In this document: positions 54,692-64,000 of the stretch, piece after piece
Layout: every line of letters starts with the position of its first letter
How positions within the stretch are numbered: the first letter of the stretch is position 1
The notes under the pieces: model-generated
Databases searched by the model: none
Told to the model about the DNA's origin: nothing
What the model saw: only the letters and a program-made list of their open reading frames with translations
From: Atrina japonica
Taxonomy: Eukaryota > Mollusca > Bivalvia > Pterioida > Pinnidae
Direction: 5' to 3'
DNA length: 64,000 bases
Assembly: GCA_030159075.1 (NCBI GenBank)
Contig: BROG01000951.1
Location: 62,001-126,000, forward strand
Made by a program: the position numbers and the translations under genes

Positions 54692-55521
54692 CTGCATGCA
54701 AATTAAAACTTGTAATATAAAAACACGTCATGCTGTCACTTTCGAACATAGAAGGAGTGTGTTTAACACCTGTATTAATTATTCCAGTTATTTAAATGTG
54801 AAATGCACTGTTACTCGGATCCTGTTGCTGGCATCAATGATTAGATAAGTTCAATAATTTAGAGTAGCGACTAGTTAAATATCAGACAATGTCAGGTTGC
54901 GGAACAGGATCTATATTTTGACTACAGCATAACCGAGGCAAAAACAAAATGTTCAAGACGATCGTTTCTGTACTTAAATGTTGATTGAAATGCTTTATAG
55001 ATAAAAAAAAACCTCCAACGAATAAATCTTATGGGGATTAAGGAGACAGTATACAATTCTTTTGAACACTGGACAATCACGGACATGTGAAAATGTAGAG
55101 ATGGGATCAGGTGCAACGGAGGAGTAAGCATCCCCTGTCAACTTCAAATAAAATAAATATTATAGACATATTTTTACAAAAAGGGGACCAAAACAAATGC
55201 ATCGGTTGAGCTCAAATTAAAAATAAATATAGAGTTTCGAAATAAAAAGTGGTATCATACAAGGCTAAAATAACCTAAATATATTCCCAAATCCATCCAA
55301 GAATAATCACTGTAGAAGTTTTAGAATTTAAATGTTGCTTTCCATTCAAAATATTACTTTAGAATAAAATAATCAGCAGGTATCGAAATACCAGCTACTG
55401 GGTTTATATATACCCTCGGGTACTCAAATGGTCAATCAGCAGTGGCAACGTTTCATTGGTTAGCCAAAAAAGGAAAGCCGAAATCATTACGGTTGTCGTA
55501 GAGTTTGTTGTGTGTATGTGC

Positions 55522-55552
<31 letters not shown>

Positions 55553-55708
55553 TGTGTGTAATTAATATCTATGTTTTGTTTTATTTATATTTCCTAGAAG
55601 AGTAACTACAAAAATACAAAGGTACTGCTGCCAGAAATTATTCCTGTTTCTTTGAAAAATAAACACGACAGTCAAGATGAAATGGATACTTCTAGAATCC
55701 AGCTATGA
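53512..55708 (+). CDS. 3' exons of a single-pass membrane protein (partial)
   Basis: Exon 53512-53617 (AG before, GTAATG after) encodes FTIQMDVILDVAVVILAF and FCVAAIAILTFCICKMKK, one strongly hydrophobic helix followed by basic residues. Exon 55598-55708 continues in frame with KSNYKNTKVLLPEIIPVS and a charged tail ending DTSRIQL, stop TGA. The first exon enters in phase 2, so upstream exons are required; no compatible one was identified (the open block at 53051-53176 ends in phase 0). If the ATG at 53525 is a true start, it would be a 69-codon membrane peptide. An AATAAA lies at 55973. Function unknown. Confidence 0.55.
53645..53775. repeat. (ATC)n / (ATT)n compound microsatellite
   Basis: Alternating ATC and ATT runs with TTTGAAATTATCATT spacers repeated about three times. 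Confidence 0.9.
54158..54233. repeat. (TA)n microsatellite
   Basis: About 37 TA units. Confidence 0.97.
54645..54687. repeat. (GT)n microsatellite
   Basis: About 21 GT units. Confidence 0.95.
55095..55145 (-). repeat. dispersed repeat family C, copy
   Basis: Minus strand: TTGACAGGGGATGCTTACTC, CTCCGTTGCACCTGATCCCA. Confidence 0.6.
55190..55455 (-). repeat. dispersed repeat family A, copy 3
   Basis: Minus strand: GCCACTGCTGATTGACCATT, GAGTACCCGAGGGTATATAT, CTGGTATTTCGATACCTGCT, then GGTATGATACCACTTT-like sequence and GAGCTCAACCGATG. Confidence 0.6.
55519..55559. repeat. (CG)n(TG)n microsatellite
   Basis: Alternating purine-pyrimidine tract: eight CG then about twelve TG, in the intron just before the last exon of the membrane-protein gene. 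Confidence 0.95.
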
Positions 55709-55972
55709 CAGGGAATGAAAGAAATGAAAAGGAATGTTTGAAATCCAATATTCATTTGACAATCGTTGACATACATGTAAATTTATGCTGTTATAAAATG
55801 CAGGAAAATGTGTTTACTTTTGTAGCTGTCCCACAACATCGCGATAAGTTTTAAAAGTAAATCAAAGTTTATATCGACTGTTTTCATATATTATTATAGA
55901 TTGTTTTAAGGGTCCAAATAATGCCATATGAGACTACATAATTTATATTGACCGAAGCGTTTATTAATTATT

Positions 55973-55978
55973 AATAAA
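55973..55978 (+). promoter_or_regulatory. polyadenylation signal AATAAA
   Basis: AATAAA 265 bp after the TGA at 55708. Confidence 0.45.
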
Positions 55979-55979
55979 G

Positions 55980-56440
55980 TATAAAAAATGTGTATTTTTG
56001 TTGTTATAAATTTGTTTTATGCTATATGTTACAGATGTCTTCATTTATTTACTATTTGTCTGAAAGCCATCGTCATTTGCTAAATTTTGAATTGAATATT
56101 TAGAAAATAAAATTGGAAAGTGTGCACATCATAATGTTTCTTTCACATTTTCGATAAAAAGGTTAGCAAATGATTTCATTTTGATGTATACAACATATAA
56201 AAATTAAAACATATAACGTTGGTAAACGTATACATACCAAATAATATTAGATTCTAGTCTTATTGCTTTACCGTTAGACTTCATCCGTGATTTTGTCATT
56301 GAATGAAAGCAAAATTTTTAGCTATACAACACGAGTTGTCTTTCTTGGTTTATCTTCTGTATAAATGTTTGTCTTTTGTTCTCAAATTATTATTACATAT
56401 TATCTACGAGTTATCGTTCTTACCACCTATTGGGTCGATT
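55980..56440. other. no gene recognised
   Basis: AT-rich intergenic DNA. Confidence 0.4.
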
Positions 56441-56449
56441 TGCATACCA

Positions 56450-56660
56450 CTTTCTTCCCCGGTGACCTAGAGCGTAGTACCCGAGGCCTTGCTCACACAT
56501 CGGAAGATTTCGAGTTCCAGGTTAGGTCAGCCAATAGTCAGTACGAGCTTGAGTCCTAGCTTATTTTTGTAACAGTTTTCCAGTTTACTTTGGAAGATCG
56601 GTGGTCTTTTCCCGGGAAGCCCCTTTCCCCCTCTAAAATAATAAAACTGACCGCCACAAA
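56450..56660 (+). mobile_element. SINE family B, diverged copy
   Basis: Head-like GGTGACCTAGAGCGTAGTAC, body GAAGATCGGTGGTCTTTTCC, tail AATAAAACTGACCGCCACAA. Confidence 0.5.
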
Positions 56661-56749
56661 ACATAACAAAAACTGAACAATCTTAATATGTTGAAAAAAT
56701 GAAATTGATGATTATACTGGTCACTAGAAAATACATATACATTTTAAAT

Positions 56750-57095
56750 TGGAGCTCAACTGATGAAGTCTATTTGACAGAAACGATCGTCTTGAGCATT
56801 ATAACTTTGGTATTATGTTTATAATATTTATAACCACTATGTCGCTGCCACTGCTAGTGGACCGTTGGAGTCCCCGATGGTCTACATAAACCTAGTACCT
56901 GGTATTTCGGTACCAGCTGATAATCTTATACTAAAGTAATATATTACACTGATAACACCATTTAAATTCCAAATCCTTCAAGTATGAAACCACTTTCGCT
57001 CTAGAAAATACATATACATTTTAAATTGGAGCTCAACTGATGAAGTCTAATTGACAGAAGCGATCGTCTTGAGCATTATAACTTTGATTTCAGTA
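56750..57095 (+). repeat. dispersed repeat family A, copy 4 (tandem-dimer form)
   Basis: GAGCTCAACTGATGAAGTCT occurs twice (56752 and 57031), with GTCGCTGCCACTGCTAGTGG and CTGGTATTTCGGTACCAGCT between, the same arrangement as 14100-14545. Confidence 0.7.
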
Positions 57096-57099
57096 AATA

Positions 57100-57560
57100 G
57101 AACAATCTTAAAATGTTGAAATAATGAAATTGATGTTCTCAATACAGAATAATTATCTTGCATATTAAATGGGCATTACCTTTGTTTACCAAGTTAAGAA
57201 TTTCATTTTTTTCTACTTTTACTACTTGTACTTGATATACAATAACAAATAAGAGCTATACACAGGCATAGAAAGTCATATTCCTATATACATGTATTTT
57301 ATGAAATATTGTCAGCTCCAATGTGATATGCAAAATATACAAGCAGTAAGGTTAAATTAATCAATTGCAAGCAATTTTAACACTTCAGCAATCGTTATTG
57401 TATAAGTACATGTAGTAAAAAGGGACGAAAATTTAGGGAAAAAAGAAACACACAAACAGCTAATGCCATTTTTATGCAGGTATTGAATGTTATATGTTAT
57501 ACAATGCTGATTAAATACATTTTATGTTCACCAATAATTCAGTACTAATTTAGTTTAATA
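57100..57560. other. no gene recognised
   Basis: AT-rich intergenic DNA. Confidence 0.4.
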
Positions 57561-57570
57561 ATTCTCAATA

Positions 57571-57742
57571 GACCCTTTCACGATTATTTCGGTCCTGTAA
57601 CTTTGACGGAATAAATGATACAGATTCCCGGAAAATGACGTCAAAAAACAATCAGTTACTATAACGACGTCTATATTTTTGCGGGTATCTGTATCATTTA
57701 TTCCCTCAAAGTTGCAGGACCGCAGTTATCGTGAAAGGGTCT
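57571..57742. mobile_element. fold-back miniature element 1, ~65-bp arms
   Basis: Left TAGACCCTTTCACGATTATT and right (reverse complement) TAGACCCTTTCACGATAACT continue as GGTCCTGYAACTTTGA, GGAATAAATGATACAGAT on both sides, with about 45 bp between. TA borders. Confidence 0.9.
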
Positions 57743-57966
57743 ATAACGGGACTAATTCATGTACCACGTGATGACCGATAACGTTTGTGCGGTACCAGTA
57801 TCTCCAATGGTGATGGAACGTAACTCAAGGAAATCTACATAATCTTCCCGCTGAAATGACGTTACCGCGGGATATCGTCTGCTAGCGTCATTCCATCACT
57901 AATAGAAACAATAGTCCCGCACAAACGTTATCGGGTATCACGTGGTACGTGAATTAGTTCCATTAT
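57743..57966. mobile_element. fold-back miniature element 2, ~85-bp arms
   Basis: Left TAACGGGACTAATTCATGTA, right (reverse complement) TAATGGAACTAATTCACGTA, both continuing CCACGTGAT, CCGATAACGTTTGTGCGG and GTGATGGAA. It starts directly where element 1 stops. Confidence 0.85.
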
Positions 57967-57969
57967 TGG

Positions 57970-58920
57970 CGCATTCATGAAATAACAGGACAAATGTCTT
58001 TTAAGATATCTTTCATCTGTATATGTCTACTGTCATGAAAAGCTTCATCAGTTGCCTATTACCAATGGTGAAGCTAGTCCAAAATAATCTTGATGCTTTT
58101 TATCAAGGCTGAAGGCAACAAAGGTTGTAGGGTCTCTGGTTAGGCGAAACAACCGGAACCTGCGCGAATGTAAATTGACCACTGATACGTTTACATAAAT
58201 TGCCAATCTCATACACAAAGGTGTAGGTCCTTCATAAATCTGCCTGTCAACGACTAAATTGCAGTCCCAAAACATGTGATAATGTAGCCAACATAATGGA
58301 TATAAAATCCATATTTCTTAAAATAGGGATACTTTTTTATAAAAAATATAGTCCCTATTTGTGTGTGGTCATAAAAAGTATTTTCGCTAAAAGTATATAC
58401 TCAAAGAGTATTTTATTTTATGTTCTAAATTGTGGATATATGCAAAACAGAATCTTGAAAAATCCAGACGTAGACATAGATTGATCGAGAGTGCAAGGGC
58501 CGACAACTCTGTGTAAGATATTGAGAAATTGACTAGTATAAAAATAACACTTTCTCTCTTTTTTTTCCCTCAGTATCAGAATATCATTGTTAGGTAAATT
58601 AAAGATGTGGGTGTTTTTTGGCATCCAAGGGCACATAACAACAGTTCATTTATAAACTCTCCTTTACAAATCCGTCATCCGAGTGATAAATATAATAGTG
58701 TATTTGTTGTCCATTCTGAGATTGCAGTTTTACAAATAAAAGAAAATATCTAGACGACCGTGTTCACATTGATAATCGTATAGCTCTAATAATTATACAT
58801 TTGTATATATAAAGAACACAGCTTCGGGTTGACAATCCGACCTCAATGCACTTACTTACCTTTTTAAGATATACTTGTCATTTCAGTAAAAAAAGAATAC
58901 ATATAATGGTCATTATTTTG
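57970..58920. other. no gene recognised
   Basis: Contains a 75-codon minus-strand ORF (58048-58275) without recognisable domain; otherwise AT-rich. Confidence 0.4.
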
Positions 58921-58928
58921 TTGTATAG

Positions 58929-58983
58929 TCGCCATGAATACAGACGGTCACCGAAATCTTAAAGCTGGCCTTGGCGTTCACTG
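58929..58983 (+). pseudogene. possible orphan RNase H-like exon
   Basis: A 55-bp block with AG before and GTAAAT after encodes NTDGHRNLKAGLGVHW, resembling the first catalytic segment of RNase H1 (YTDG...AGIGVYW). No partner exon was found within the window. Confidence 0.35.
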
Positions 58984-58989
58984 GTAAAT

Positions 58990-60275
58990 ATTTTATTAAA
59001 AGAATAATTACATACATATTTTCTGCATCTATTTTCTAATTATGGTACACAACTGTGTAATAACTAAAAGAACTAGCAAAACGTGAGGAAGTCGGTATAA
59101 CAATTATCTCGACATTTCGAGTGTCTTAAATCAAATTTCGAGATACATGTATCTTAAAATTTCGAGAAAATAAGTCTTGAACGCGGGCACAGCTCCTTGT
59201 TTTACAAATGCGGGAAAAGCATTCATTGGGAGTATATTCGCTCTCATAAGAGTAACACCTGTCTGGCAAAATGACGGTTTAAATGTGTCGTCCGACAAAA
59301 TTATGACCATAAAAAGTCTCTAAAACTTTTGATTTGAATACATTTTGGGAAAGAATAACTCGTGAAAGGTTAGGTTGACGTGATCCATCTTCGGCCATGT
59401 TGGCTAGATCATTATTAGGCTCTACAGTGCAGTTTTTTCCACAGTCCTGTCATATTTTATGTTATTTACACGTCTTATCCATGAGTTCGCTTTGTACTCT
59501 CTAATATATATTTTAATTCTATGAAAAATTTCCTTTAAAAATCCCTCTGCATTGAAAATATATGCATCAGTTTGATTGATCTATGCGCTTAGTTTACAGC
59601 TAGCTTTCACTGACTTCTCGTCGTAACGTCGATAAACATGAAGGGTTTATAACTTTATTTTTACTGCCGCGATCCGTATGATAAAATCCGGATTAAACAA
59701 TATAACTTCCGGTTTTGTCCGTTTCTGTCCTTTCTTGCTTTATCGATACCGAATAAAATCGGCGTGAGTTTTCGGAAACTCTTGATTTATCTATTTCTCA
59801 TTAAAAGTTGAATTGAATGGATTTCTAAATTAAAAAAAATAAATAGGAGATGTCAGCATAATTTTGTATCTCTTTTTTCATTTCTGTTGCCTTACAGTAC
59901 TTCTTTCCAGGTATTTAAAATAAATAATGACTTGTTTTAAAACACGATCTTTGAATGTTTATGGATCACTGGATTTCTGCAATGCATTTTATATCCGGGT
60001 TACTTCTTTCAGATTATCATAAATTCCATTTCTTTATCTGTCCGTTCAATTATAGCTGATTTATATATAGGCCAATGTTTTATTGTCCATTTCCGTCTTG
60101 GCTCGTCATAATAGTATACACCTTCAAAAACAAGCTAGGACAGCATCACTTCCGTTTAAGCAGTTTATCGTATTGACAACCTGGAAACTGGAATTTATGC
60201 AGTAAAAGGTGCCGAGAAACCCACATAAAAGTTATTGCACTTGTCACCTTTACAAGACAGAATATTAATTTAAAC
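58990..60275. other. no gene recognised
   Basis: No exon, repeat family or inverted repeat recognised. Confidence 0.4.
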
Positions 60276-60289
60276 TTTATACCTCGCAG

Positions 60290-61965
60290 ATGAACTGAAA
60301 CAAGATATTACTGAATGTCGTAAATGTATATATTATGAAATCGAAAGTAACTTTGCCCAACTTTCCGTTGAAATCAGCAGAAGGATAAATCTGTCGCTGA
60401 AAGGGGACCTGTGGTCCCTCGAAAATAGTACAGACGAATGCGTAGTAATTTATATATACATACAACCTCTTCTGTTTGGAGGTAATAATTATAGGGGACC
60501 AGAGGTAACCCAATGTCATTTCTATAAGTATGTGTCTATAGGGGACCAGAGGTAACCCAATGTCATATCTATAGGTATATATCTATAGGGGACCAGAGGT
60601 AACCCAATGTTATATCTATAGAGGACCAGAGGTAACCCAATGTCATTTCTATAGGTATGTGTCTATAGGGGACCAGAGGTAACCCAATGTCATATCTATA
60701 GGTATGTATCTATAGGGGACCAGAGGTAAGCCAATGTTATATCTGTAGGTATATATCTATAGGGGACCAGAGGTAACCCAATGTCATTTCTATAGGTATG
60801 TGTCTATAGGGGACCAGAGGTAACCCAATGTCATTTCTATAGGTATGTGTCTATAGGGGACCAGAGGTAACCCAATGTCATATCTATAGGGGACCAGAGG
60901 TAACCCAATGTTATATCTATAGGGGACCAGAGGTAAGCCAATGTCATATCTATAGGGGACCAGAGGTAACCCAATGTTATATCTATAGGGGACCAGAGGT
61001 AACCCAATGTCATATCTATAATATGTATCTATAGGGGACCAGAGGTAAGCCAATGTTATATCTATAGGTATATATCTATAGGGGACCAGAGGTAACCCAA
61101 TGTTATATCTATAGGGCACCAGAGGTAAGCCAATGTTATATCTATAGGTATATATCTATAGGGGACTAGAGGTAACCCAATGTTATATCTATAGGGGACC
61201 AGAGGTAAGCCAATGTTATATCTATAGGTATACATCTATAGGGGACCAGAGGTAACCCAATGTTATATCTATAGGGGACCAGAGGTAACCCAATGTCATT
61301 TCTATAGGTATGTGTCTATAGGGGACCAGAGGTAACCCAATGTCATATCTATAGGGGACCAGAGGTAACCCAATGTTATATCTATGGGGGACCAGAGGTA
61401 ACCCAATGTCATATCTATAATATGTATCTATAGGGGACCAGAGGTAAGCCAATGTTATATCTATAGGTATATATCTATAGGGGACCAGAGGTAACCCAAT
61501 GTTATATCTATAGTGGACCAGAGGTAACCCAATTTACTAACTTTATATATGTTCGATAGGAGACCAGGAGTAACCCAATGTTCAAATCTCCCGCTTCTCG
61601 ATATTTCATTAAAACTTGTGTGTGTAACCTTTTCCTCTATTTTACTTCCCTGATAACAAATATAATTTGACTGTTCATTTAGTAACATGATTCTTTCATT
61701 GTATAGAATATATAATAAGTACCAACGTCTTTAATAAATTATTATAACTATCTTTTCAAAACATTAATATTATATTTAATCTTACTTTCATTTTATGGTT
61801 TCCGGAAGTGTTGAACTATTTTTATTTGCGTAGACGAACGACATTTGTGTGTGATATCAGGGGGACCAGAGGTCCCCATTGAGCGACAGATTTATCCTTC
61901 TGCTTGAAATCACATGCTCTGTGTACAAAAGATTCCGAAAAAAAAACGGAATGGAACAAGTCGAA
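60290..61965. mobile_element. fold-back element carrying a minisatellite
   Basis: Inverted arms of about 52 bp: 60368-60420 and 61861-61912 (reverse complement) share AGCAGAAGGATAAATCTGTC and the palindrome GGGGACC...GGTCCCC. The outer right end (61943-61966) reads TTTTCGACTTGTTCCATTCC on the minus strand, like the end of the element at 52575. The inner left part 60290-60370 (minus) matches the body of 52575-52932. The minus-strand ORF across 60277-60519 is probably not a gene. Confidence 0.55.
60490..61582. repeat. 33/47-bp minisatellite
   Basis: Short unit TATAGGGGACCAGAGGTAAC plus CCAATGTYATATC (33 bp); long unit adds TATAGGTATRTRTC (47 bp). About 27 units in mixed order. The GGGGACCAGAGGT core equals the tip of the right inverted arm at 61861. 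Long minus-strand ORFs (repeating GLPLVPYRY) are repeat translations. Confidence 0.95.
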
Positions 61966-61969
61966 AATA

Positions 61970-62715
61970 ATATTTTATTTCTGCATGAACAATAAATGTA
62001 GTTTTGAGTTTTCCTTTTTGTTACATTTTACATTAAATGAAATATTTCTTACTTTGATAGAATCGAGCGAGTAACTTTAAATCGTGACAGGAATTCGGCA
62101 TTAAATCTAGGGGTATTCGAATTATATTGGAGGTAAGTGAATACCCGCGTGCCATTGCTATGCATATCATTACGTGTAATGTACATAATATTCTAAAGAT
62201 ATTTGCATATAATTTTACACCATTTGAAATTATTCCAACATTTTCAGACTATCTAGATAAACACTGGTGTTTTCAGTTGAAAAGATAAGGAATTAATCGT
62301 TGCTCTTAGCTAATACATTAAACGAAAACTGTTTATGGAAATGACATTTTACAATGAACTGTTTAATTCGGATTTTATACGGATTTTGATTTATGGTCCA
62401 CACCTGCAATGCAAAATGAATATGTTACTGAATGGTTTTTATTAACAGTTTGATGTTTTATGTTTAAAAAGAAAACTAGAATAATGGGACTATATATCTG
62501 TTCATTACAGATGCAGTATAAAAATAAAACGTAGATATTTTAAAATATCCCCAAGGATTGTCTATATTCGGTTTAAAAACTTTCTCTTTCCGCTATATGA
62601 ATAGTAAATATTTTGTTTATTTAAGTTTTAACAAATATATACGCCCCAATGAAATAAAGTTCACTTAATTGAGGCTGAAAACCTCATATGTAGGAGACCT
62701 CCCACAAGTTTTGAT
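61970..62715. other. no gene recognised
   Basis: AT-rich intergenic DNA. Confidence 0.4.
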
Positions 62716-62729
62716 TTTTGTTCAGGACT

Positions 62730-63245
62730 CGTGTCAACACTAGGGAGTTATTTAAACACTAGGGAGTTATGCCAACACTGGAGAGTTATGCCAACACTAG
62801 CATAGGGAGTTATGCCAATACTAAGTCTAGGGAGTTACATTTACACTAGCCTAGATAGTTATGCCAATACTAGCCTAGGGTGTTATGTCAACACTAGTGT
62901 GTTATGTCAACACTAGCATAGGGAGTTATACCAATACTAGCCTAGGGAGTTAAGCCAACACTAGTGTGTTACGCCAACATTAGCCTAGGGTGTTATGTCA
63001 ACACTAGTGTGTTATGTCAACAATAGCATAGGGAGTTATACCAACACTAGCATAGGGAGTTAAGCCAACACTAGTGTGTTATGTCAACATTAGCAGAGGA
63101 AGTTATGCCAACACTAGCCTAGGGTGTTATGTCAACATTAGTGTGTTATGCCATCACTAGAGAGTTATACCATTACTAGAGAATTATGTCAATACTAGGG
63201 TGTTATGCCATCACTAGGGTGTTATGTCAACACTATGGTGTTAAA
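62730..63245. repeat. 17-24-bp irregular minisatellite
   Basis: Units of GTTATGCCAACACTAG with optional CATAGGGA or CCTAGGGA inserts; CTAG and GTTAT anchors recur throughout. Confidence 0.93.
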
Positions 63246-63249
63246 ATAT

Positions 63250-64000
63250 ACATCATTTGGAATATAAATTTAAATTTGGAATAAAATGATAATGTTTAGT
63301 TATAACATATTAATAAGGTATATTTGAATTTGAATACATAATACTAATGTATTACCGAGTAGGAAAACGCTAGCCAAAAAGGTTTAAAATATCAGCCGTC
63401 ATGTTTCGGTACGTTTCGGTTAATCATACCTCCCATTAAATATGATATGGAGAAATTATAAATTCATGATTCTTCAACCAAACTTCAATCAAAATTTATA
63501 ATTTTAATCTTTGAGTCGGGTATTTTTAAAGATCAGTCCAATAAACTAAAATTAAAAGGTCATTTTAAAACGATTTATAATATACCTATGCTAGAAAATA
63601 ACAGTAACTTAGTCTAAGAATAAATTAACTGATTTTCTTCGTTGCATATTACGATCATGGGACAAACTATGCTCTGTACTTTTCATCAGTAGTACACGCG
63701 ATTTATCGTAAACACCATCAGCCGCCATTAGCAACTAATTTGTCAATCAGATAAACTTTGAGGACGGACGCTGTCCTTACCGCAACCTTTGATACCCGTA
63801 TGTAAACAATCGCACGTGACAATCAACTAAAGATCGTGGTGGTGTCTGGTATCGCTTAGATAGGTGGCGCTTTGTATCTGTCTGTATTATATGTCATGTT
63901 GTTGATTTTGTATTTACATGATATGGAATAACGATAAATAGAATAATGAATGAATAATAAAATGGAAAGTATACATAACAAAGTACAGTAAAATTCAGTA
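63250..64000. other. no gene recognised
   Basis: Right edge of the window; no exon or repeat family recognised. Confidence 0.4.

Noticed and set aside
58048..58275. 75-codon minus-strand ORF
   Set aside because: No domain, splice border or homologue recognised; could belong to an unidentified repeat.
60277..60519. Minus-strand ORF ending FNGKLGKVTFDFIIYTFTTF
   Set aside because: Related to 52575-52932 and part of an inverted-repeat element rather than a gene; no supporting exons.
60790..61452. Minus-strand ORFs of repeated GLPLVPYRY
   Set aside because: They are translations of the 33-bp minisatellite, and long units shift the frame; no start, splice or domain context.

Overview
The window is AT-rich invertebrate nuclear DNA with small exons, GT/AG introns, dense microsatellites, tRNA-derived SINEs, non-LTR retroelement remnants and many fold-back elements. 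The SINE tails (AAACAACAATAAACAAAC and GCCACCATATAACTG types), the TTCGCCC-rich miniature element and a DHRS4-type dehydrogenase point to a mollusc, most likely a bivalve. That assignment is inference from recognised repeat styles; no search was run.

Layout. 1-4.6 kb: a 40-bp satellite, a LINE remnant (minus strand) with a 91-bp TTAACCC element inside its reverse-transcriptase region, and two minisatellites. 5.06-6.68 kb: an intact intronless leucine-rich-repeat surface protein. 7.0-9.5 kb: a young SINE with perfect target duplication, a 27-bp satellite, a (GA)n tract and a second LINE 3' end. 9.5-14.7 kb: mostly non-coding repeats. 14.7-23.5 kb: a third LINE remnant (minus strand) split by a 7.44-kb PIF/Harbinger transposon. 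The transposon has terminal inverted repeats, a CTG target duplication, a four-exon HARBI1-like transposase (minus; one in-frame stop) and a convergent multi-exon Myb/SANT-like partner gene (plus).

24.4-40.9 kb: two convergent paralogues of a DHRS4-like short-chain dehydrogenase. The minus-strand copy reads as ten in-phase exons (284 aa). The plus-strand copy is 5'-truncated, has a 1-nt deletion in a micro-exon and lacks one splice acceptor. A perfect 42-bp-arm palindrome lies just beyond the stop of the plus-strand copy. Introns hold mariner, SINE and other repeats.

41-50.7 kb: mariner-like and TTCGCCC miniature elements, a SINE, and a three-exon cytochrome P450 fragment with a frameshift; its second intron holds a 2.18-kb TTAA-flanked inverted-repeat element. 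A retroelement 3' end follows. 53.5-55.7 kb: the last two exons of a membrane protein. 57.5-58.0 kb: two adjacent fold-back elements. 60.3-61.9 kb: a 33/47-bp minisatellite held between inverted arms. 62.7-63.2 kb: another minisatellite. The only genes that look intact are the LRR protein and the minus-strand dehydrogenase; the remainder is dominated by nested mobile DNA.
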